A stretch of 64,000 nt of DNA, from NCBI RefSeq assembly GCF_000003855.2, contig NW_003101662.1, positions 302,105 through 366,104 of the forward strand, read 5' to 3'. Origin of the DNA: Blastomyces gilchristii SLH14081 (taxonomy: Eukaryota > Ascomycota > Eurotiomycetes > Onygenales > Ajellomycetaceae). The position numbers and the translations under genes were made by a program. Positions within the stretch are counted from its first letter, which is position 1. The number at the start of each line of letters is the position of its first letter. Below, in pieces: positions 60,539-64,000 of the stretch. The notes below the pieces were generated by a model. It saw only the letters and a program-made list of their open reading frames with translations, did not search any database and was not told where the DNA came from.

Positions 60539-63208
60539 ATGACGACACCACAGTCAGGGTCGTTAGGCCCGTACAGGGCTGACTCTACAAGTGATGGGAG
60601 TTCTGTATATGGATATGGATCTGCGCATGAGGGCGCTGGTCGCGAGCGGGGAACACGCAGGAGAAAAGTTTACGGCTATTTGAAGGCGGCCAACGAGCTA
60701 CGACAAGCCTATTCGGCACAGTGGGCGCAGAGGACCCAGGATTATGATTACGATACACGCGATATGCCTGGTGGGTTTCCAGACGTTGAGACGGCGAGAT
60801 TTGCGGACGAGCAGATGGTTTTGTTCCCTAGTTACGGCCGAAGGCATGTGAGGCAGAGGCCAGAGGTTGATTATAGGGATTTGGGACCCGAATCGTGGAC
60901 AGAACCTGACGATCCGCAGTCAATGGGGAGTATGGAGTTTTGGAGAAGGGAGTGGGAGAAGTATGAGCAGGATAACGCGATTGTGGATGTGGATGTACGA
61001 GGGTGGATATATGCGCCTCATCGGGGCCCGATGAATCGGAAAAATCGAATTCTGATTTCCCTTGCAAGACGGCTGAGTGGGATACCGACTCCGGATACGG
61101 TTGCTACGGAGAATAGGCCATCATCGGCTGTAGTGAACGAGGAAGCAGTGGTCGATAAACAGGAGCAATCTATCATTCACAAGGGTCAGAGAGATGCCGA
61201 CCCTGAGTGGCAGGCTAATGCTAGAAGGGAAGCCTTATCGTCCAGGCCTGAAGGCGATCAAAATGCTTATTACAGCAATCAGGATGAGATAGCCGCTGCA
61301 AACGCCCAGCTCATGGAACGGCTTCAGCCGTTTTTGACTAGCCCGATCGTCCGCGTCCCCATTACGGTTTTCTTTTTTGACCAAAAGAATAGCCAGTCAC
61401 GGACGGTTTCGACGAATGATGGCGGCCATTTCTCAGTTCGCGCAGCCCTCGACTTCGTTCCTACTCATATTAGGGTGCTGGCTTCAGAGAATCTGTCAGC
61501 CACGAAAGAGGTAACGATTATCGAACCAACAGGGATTAGTTTGATCAGCGACATTGATGATACTATTAAGCACTCCGCAATTGCAAGCGGTGCGAAAGAG
61601 ATCTTTCGAAATACCTTCGTGCGCAACCTCGAAGACCTTACCGTGCTTGGTGTGAAGGACTGGTATTCAAAATTAACCGAAAAGGGCGTGAAGGTACATT
61701 ACGTTTCCAACTCCCCGTGGCAACTGTACCCTTTACTTAATAGATTTTTCGGCTTGGCTGGCCTTCCACCCGGATCATTTCACCTGAAACAGTACTCGGG
61801 GATGCTACAAGGCATCTTCGAGCCTACGGCGGAGAAAAAGAGGCCGACGCTTGAAAGAATCATGCTTGATTTTCCTGATCGAAGGTTCATTCTTGTGGGA
61901 GATAGTGGAGAGGCGGATCTGGAAGTCTATACAGAATTGGCCCTTGCTAATCCTGGCAAAATACTCGGTATATTCATTCGAGACGTGACAACGCCTCCCA
62001 CCCATAAGTTTTTTGACCAATCGGTAACTCATTTCGAGAGACCTTCCCCTCGAAGTAACACAAATGGACCTCCCCCTATTCCAGGACGTTCAGGCGAACA
62101 GGAGACGCGTCCACCCAGTCTGCCACCGCGCAAGTATCTTGAACAGAAAGATCCGGCGAAGAATGAATCTGTCACACCTTCGGGAAATCTCATTGATTTG
62201 GGTACCGAGGAAGAGTTCTCTGCGATGAATAGCAATGAATCGCCTAAGGTATCATCTAACAATCGGCAAACACCTCCCACAAGGCCCTCCAAACCTGCTG
62301 CTCTTCGAAGTGGGGCTGTCGAACCGGATAGAGACGGTAACAAGGACACATCATCGTCCAGCAGCATTCGGCGGAAACCCGCGCCACCCCTCCCACATAA
62401 GCCTCTGACGTTATATTCTTCACAATCGCAGGGACAGCCTGGAGTTTCTACTCTGCCCATCCGTTCAGCACAAACGTTCCATCATGCTGGCCCACAACCG
62501 CCTAGTCGCTCCTCAACAAACCAAACTTTGAATAATAATATTTCTAATAGGCCAGCCACTGGGAGCGGGGAAAGCTACGCATCTGCTGTCCGAGATAAGG
62601 TTGCAAATATATACAACCAGCTTCCATCAGCGCGATCGTATTGGGAGAGTACTCCTATTACCCACTCTCCGCCCGCTATGGAACCACCCCCTTCTTCACG
62701 CCCAGCAGCCAAAGAACCGCCTCCACCAGTTCCCCCGCCGCGGCGCAGCAACACCCAACCCCTGTCGAAACAGGCCCCAGGCCCTGCCCAAGACCCACGC
62801 CATAGCAACACCTCCCTCTCCCTCTCCCTCTCCCCCTCCCCCTCTTCCTCTTCCCTATCGGCAACCCCGCCTGCCCCCACACGCTCAACAACCAATATAC
62901 CCTCCCAGGCACACGCACAGCGACAACCGCCACCCTCGTCCTCTCTTTACTCAATCCCAAACTCATCGACATCATCCTCCTCAATAGCATCCAGCCTCGG
63001 ACCCACAGGAGCGCCAGCGGTACCTAATAAGCGTGAGGAAATGTGGAGGCGGCGCTGGGCGCGGGCGAAGGACATTCTGGATCGACAGGGGGTTTTGTTG
63101 ATGAGTTGGAGAGTTGGGGATGATGTTCGGGATGTTTGCCTGGGGTTGGTGGAGCAAGCGGAGAGGGAACGGGGGAAAGGAGGGAGGAGACAAGGTGAGG
63201 TGAGGTGA
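60539..63208 (+). CDS. APP1: Phosphatidate phosphatase App1 (DUF2183)
   Basis: A single exon from the first in-frame ATG encodes 889 residues. The N-terminal region has the conserved block KVYGYLKAANELRQAYSAQW and VDVRGWIYAPHRGPMNRKNR. After a beta-rich part (TNDGGHFSVRAALDFVP), the catalytic domain has SDIDDTIKHSAIASGAKEIF with the DxDxT motif at Asp338, Asp340 and Thr342. It is followed by VHYVSNSPWQLYPLLNRFF and DRRFILVGDSGEADLEVYTE (HAD motif IV acids). Yeast App1 is a Mg2+-dependent phosphatidate phosphatase at cortical actin patches, linking lipid signalling to endocytosis. Residues about 510-820 are Pro-rich with many PPxP segments that could bind SH3 domains of actin-patch proteins, as in yeast. 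The stop codon lies within a GGTGA pentanucleotide repeat. Confidence 0.92.
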   Translation: MTTPQSGSLGPYRADSTSDGSSVYGYGSAHEGAGRERGTRRRKVYGYLKAANELRQAYSAQWAQRTQDYDYDTRDMPGGFPDVETARFADEQMVLFPSYGRRHVRQRPEVDYRDLGPESWTEPDDPQSMGSMEFWRREWEKYEQDNAIVDVDVRGWIYAPHRGPMNRKNRILISLARRLSGIPTPDTVATENRPSSAVVNEEAVVDKQEQSIIHKGQRDADPEWQANARREALSSRPEGDQNAYYSNQDEIAAANAQLMERLQPFLTSPIVRVPITVFFFDQKNSQSRTVSTNDGGHFSVRAALDFVPTHIRVLASENLSATKEVTIIEPTGISLISDIDDTIKHSAIASGAKEIFRNTFVRNLEDLTVLGVKDWYSKLTEKGVKVHYVSNSPWQLYPLLNRFFGLAGLPPGSFHLKQYSGMLQGIFEPTAEKKRPTLERIMLDFPDRRFILVGDSGEADLEVYTELALANPGKILGIFIRDVTTPPTHKFFDQSVTHFERPSPRSNTNGPPPIPGRSGEQETRPPSLPPRKYLEQKDPAKNESVTPSGNLIDLGTEEEFSAMNSNESPKVSSNNRQTPPTRPSKPAALRSGAVEPDRDGNKDTSSSSSIRRKPAPPLPHKPLTLYSSQSQGQPGVSTLPIRSAQTFHHAGPQPPSRSSTNQTLNNNISNRPATGSGESYASAVRDKVANIYNQLPSARSYWESTPITHSPPAMEPPPSSRPAAKEPPPPVPPPRRSNTQPLSKQAPGPAQDPRHSNTSLSLSLSPSPSSSSLSATPPAPTRSTTNIPSQAHAQRQPPPSSSLYSIPNSSTSSSSIASSLGPTGAPAVPNKREEMWRRRWARAKDILDRQGVLLMSWRVGDDVRDVCLGLVEQAERERGKGGRRQGEVR

Positions 63209-63213
63209 GGTGA
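63194..63213 (+). repeat. (GGTGA)4 microsatellite overlapping the APP1 stop codon
   Basis: Four pentanucleotide units; the stop TGA is 63206-63208. Confidence 0.95.
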
Positions 63214-63480
63214 GGTTTGCCGAACATGTTCACCTATTTGTATTTGTAGGGAAAGATTGCAGGCTGGGCAATATATAGAATTGTTTTAAGGGTGGCAAAC
63301 TGGTTTCTGAAAAAGTATCCTTTTCTTTTATTTTCTTTTGCGGTAAAATTATCTATCTTTTAAATTCCATATTATCCAACTTCGTAATACTACACCCGAA
63401 TAGGCCACGTCACCAGCGCTGCCAGTGTCGCTTGAAAGAAATGTTCATCTCTCTATATATTATAGAAAAACCAACTTTTC
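63209..63480. other. APP1 3' flank
   Basis: AT-rich spacer without a recognised gene. Confidence 0.4.
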
Positions 63481-63489
63481 CGAGTAAAA

Positions 63490-64000
63490 TGCCCTGTAAT
63501 GTGACCTCACATGATATCATGTGCACCCCATCAAATCCATGAACAGGCTCTGCAGTCTGTATAACTCTGATATTAATCTTCATTCTTTTCTTTACAGATG
63601 TTCTCTACTGTATTTACATTCTTTATACTCTTCTCTACATTCATTACAACCTATACATTCATTAATATACTCATTTCATGCACTGCTGCTCAGTGTGTGA
63701 GAATTCTCATTCTCTCAGTGCATTTAAAGTCTCAATCCATTTATTATCTCTCTCTTTATTATAGAAAAATCTCATCAAAAATATCTGAATGCCCTGACTC
63801 ATACAGCTCAGATCAATCTTCAAATCTTCTTTTCATTCTGCTCTTTTCATACATTCTCTACAGTATTTACATTTCTTATACATTTCTCTATATTCATTTT
63901 TGATCTCTGTGTTCATAGCATGCACTGCTAAATTCTCTGTAACATGATCTCATGTGATGTCATGTGCATCTCTTTGAATTCAGATGGGATTGAACAGGTG
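63490..64000. repeat. Edge of a CpG-free, T-rich degenerate repeat (probable RIP-mutated element)
   Basis: No CpG dinucleotide was seen in the last 500 or so bases, unlike the rest of the window. Internal motifs recur with changes, mostly C/T. CTCTACtGTATTTACAT at about 63604 matches CTCTACaGTATTTACAT at about 63856. ATTATAGAAAAA at about 63459 recurs at about 63758. ATGATATCATGTGCA at about 63510 is echoed by GTGATGTCATGTGCA at about 63953. GCATGCACTGCT-type segments also recur. No coding remnant could be identified. The element continues beyond the window. Confidence 0.6.

Overview
The window is nuclear DNA of a filamentous ascomycete, most likely class Eurotiomycetes and possibly order Onygenales. 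Support comes from many short spliceosomal introns (GTATGT/GTAAGT/GTACGT donors, YAG acceptors), fungus-typical families (CFEM membrane protein, UVE1 UV-endonuclease, Yox1-like homeobox protein, LPL1-type lipase, App1), a spliceosomal U2 snRNA gene, and about one gene per 3-4 kb with long microsatellite-rich intergenic DNA. The order-level placement is inference; no search was run. Exon coordinates were built by reading splice sites and checking that the joined frames stay open.

Layout. 0.5-10 kb: PMP3 proteolipid (3 exons), a CFEM-domain membrane protein, and a large single-exon fungal protein with a HicA-like C-terminus. 11.6-24 kb: a HAD hydrolase (CECR5/YKR070W type, -), a gene-poor 4.7-kb stretch, an LPL1-type lipase (-), REX3 RNA exonuclease (+) and ribosomal protein L22 (-, 4 exons). 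25.5-34.8 kb: glutathione peroxidase (+), translin (-, 8 exons), U2 snRNA (-), the KEOPS subunit Pcc1 (-) and the CDC14 phosphatase (+). 36-39 kb: a small secreted protein and an uncharacterised protein with a recent 12-codon duplication, both (-).

40-45 kb is an accessory island. An intact secreted FAD-linked (berberine-bridge-type) oxidoreductase is flanked by two broken genes, an alpha/beta-hydrolase pseudogene and an NmrA/isoflavone-reductase-like pseudogene. It looks like the remains of a small metabolic cluster. 46.9-63 kb returns to conserved content: a Yox1-like homeobox factor with an MCB-type palindrome upstream, a flavin amine oxidase, a disordered conserved protein, the UVE1 endonuclease and the App1 phosphatidate phosphatase. 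The last 500 bases are T-rich, internally repeated and contain no CpG, as expected of an RIP-mutated repeat.

Functional themes are RNA processing and translation (REX3, U2, L22, Pcc1, translin), cell-cycle control (CDC14, Yox1-like), oxidative and UV stress (glutathione peroxidase, UVE1), and lipid or membrane biology (LPL1-like, App1, PMP3). These genes are scattered single units, not an operon-like system. The best candidates for something new are the decaying cluster, the HicA-like tail of the 803-aa protein, the long ATG-less open frame before APP1, and the alternative mitochondrial-type N-termini of the peroxidase and UVE1.
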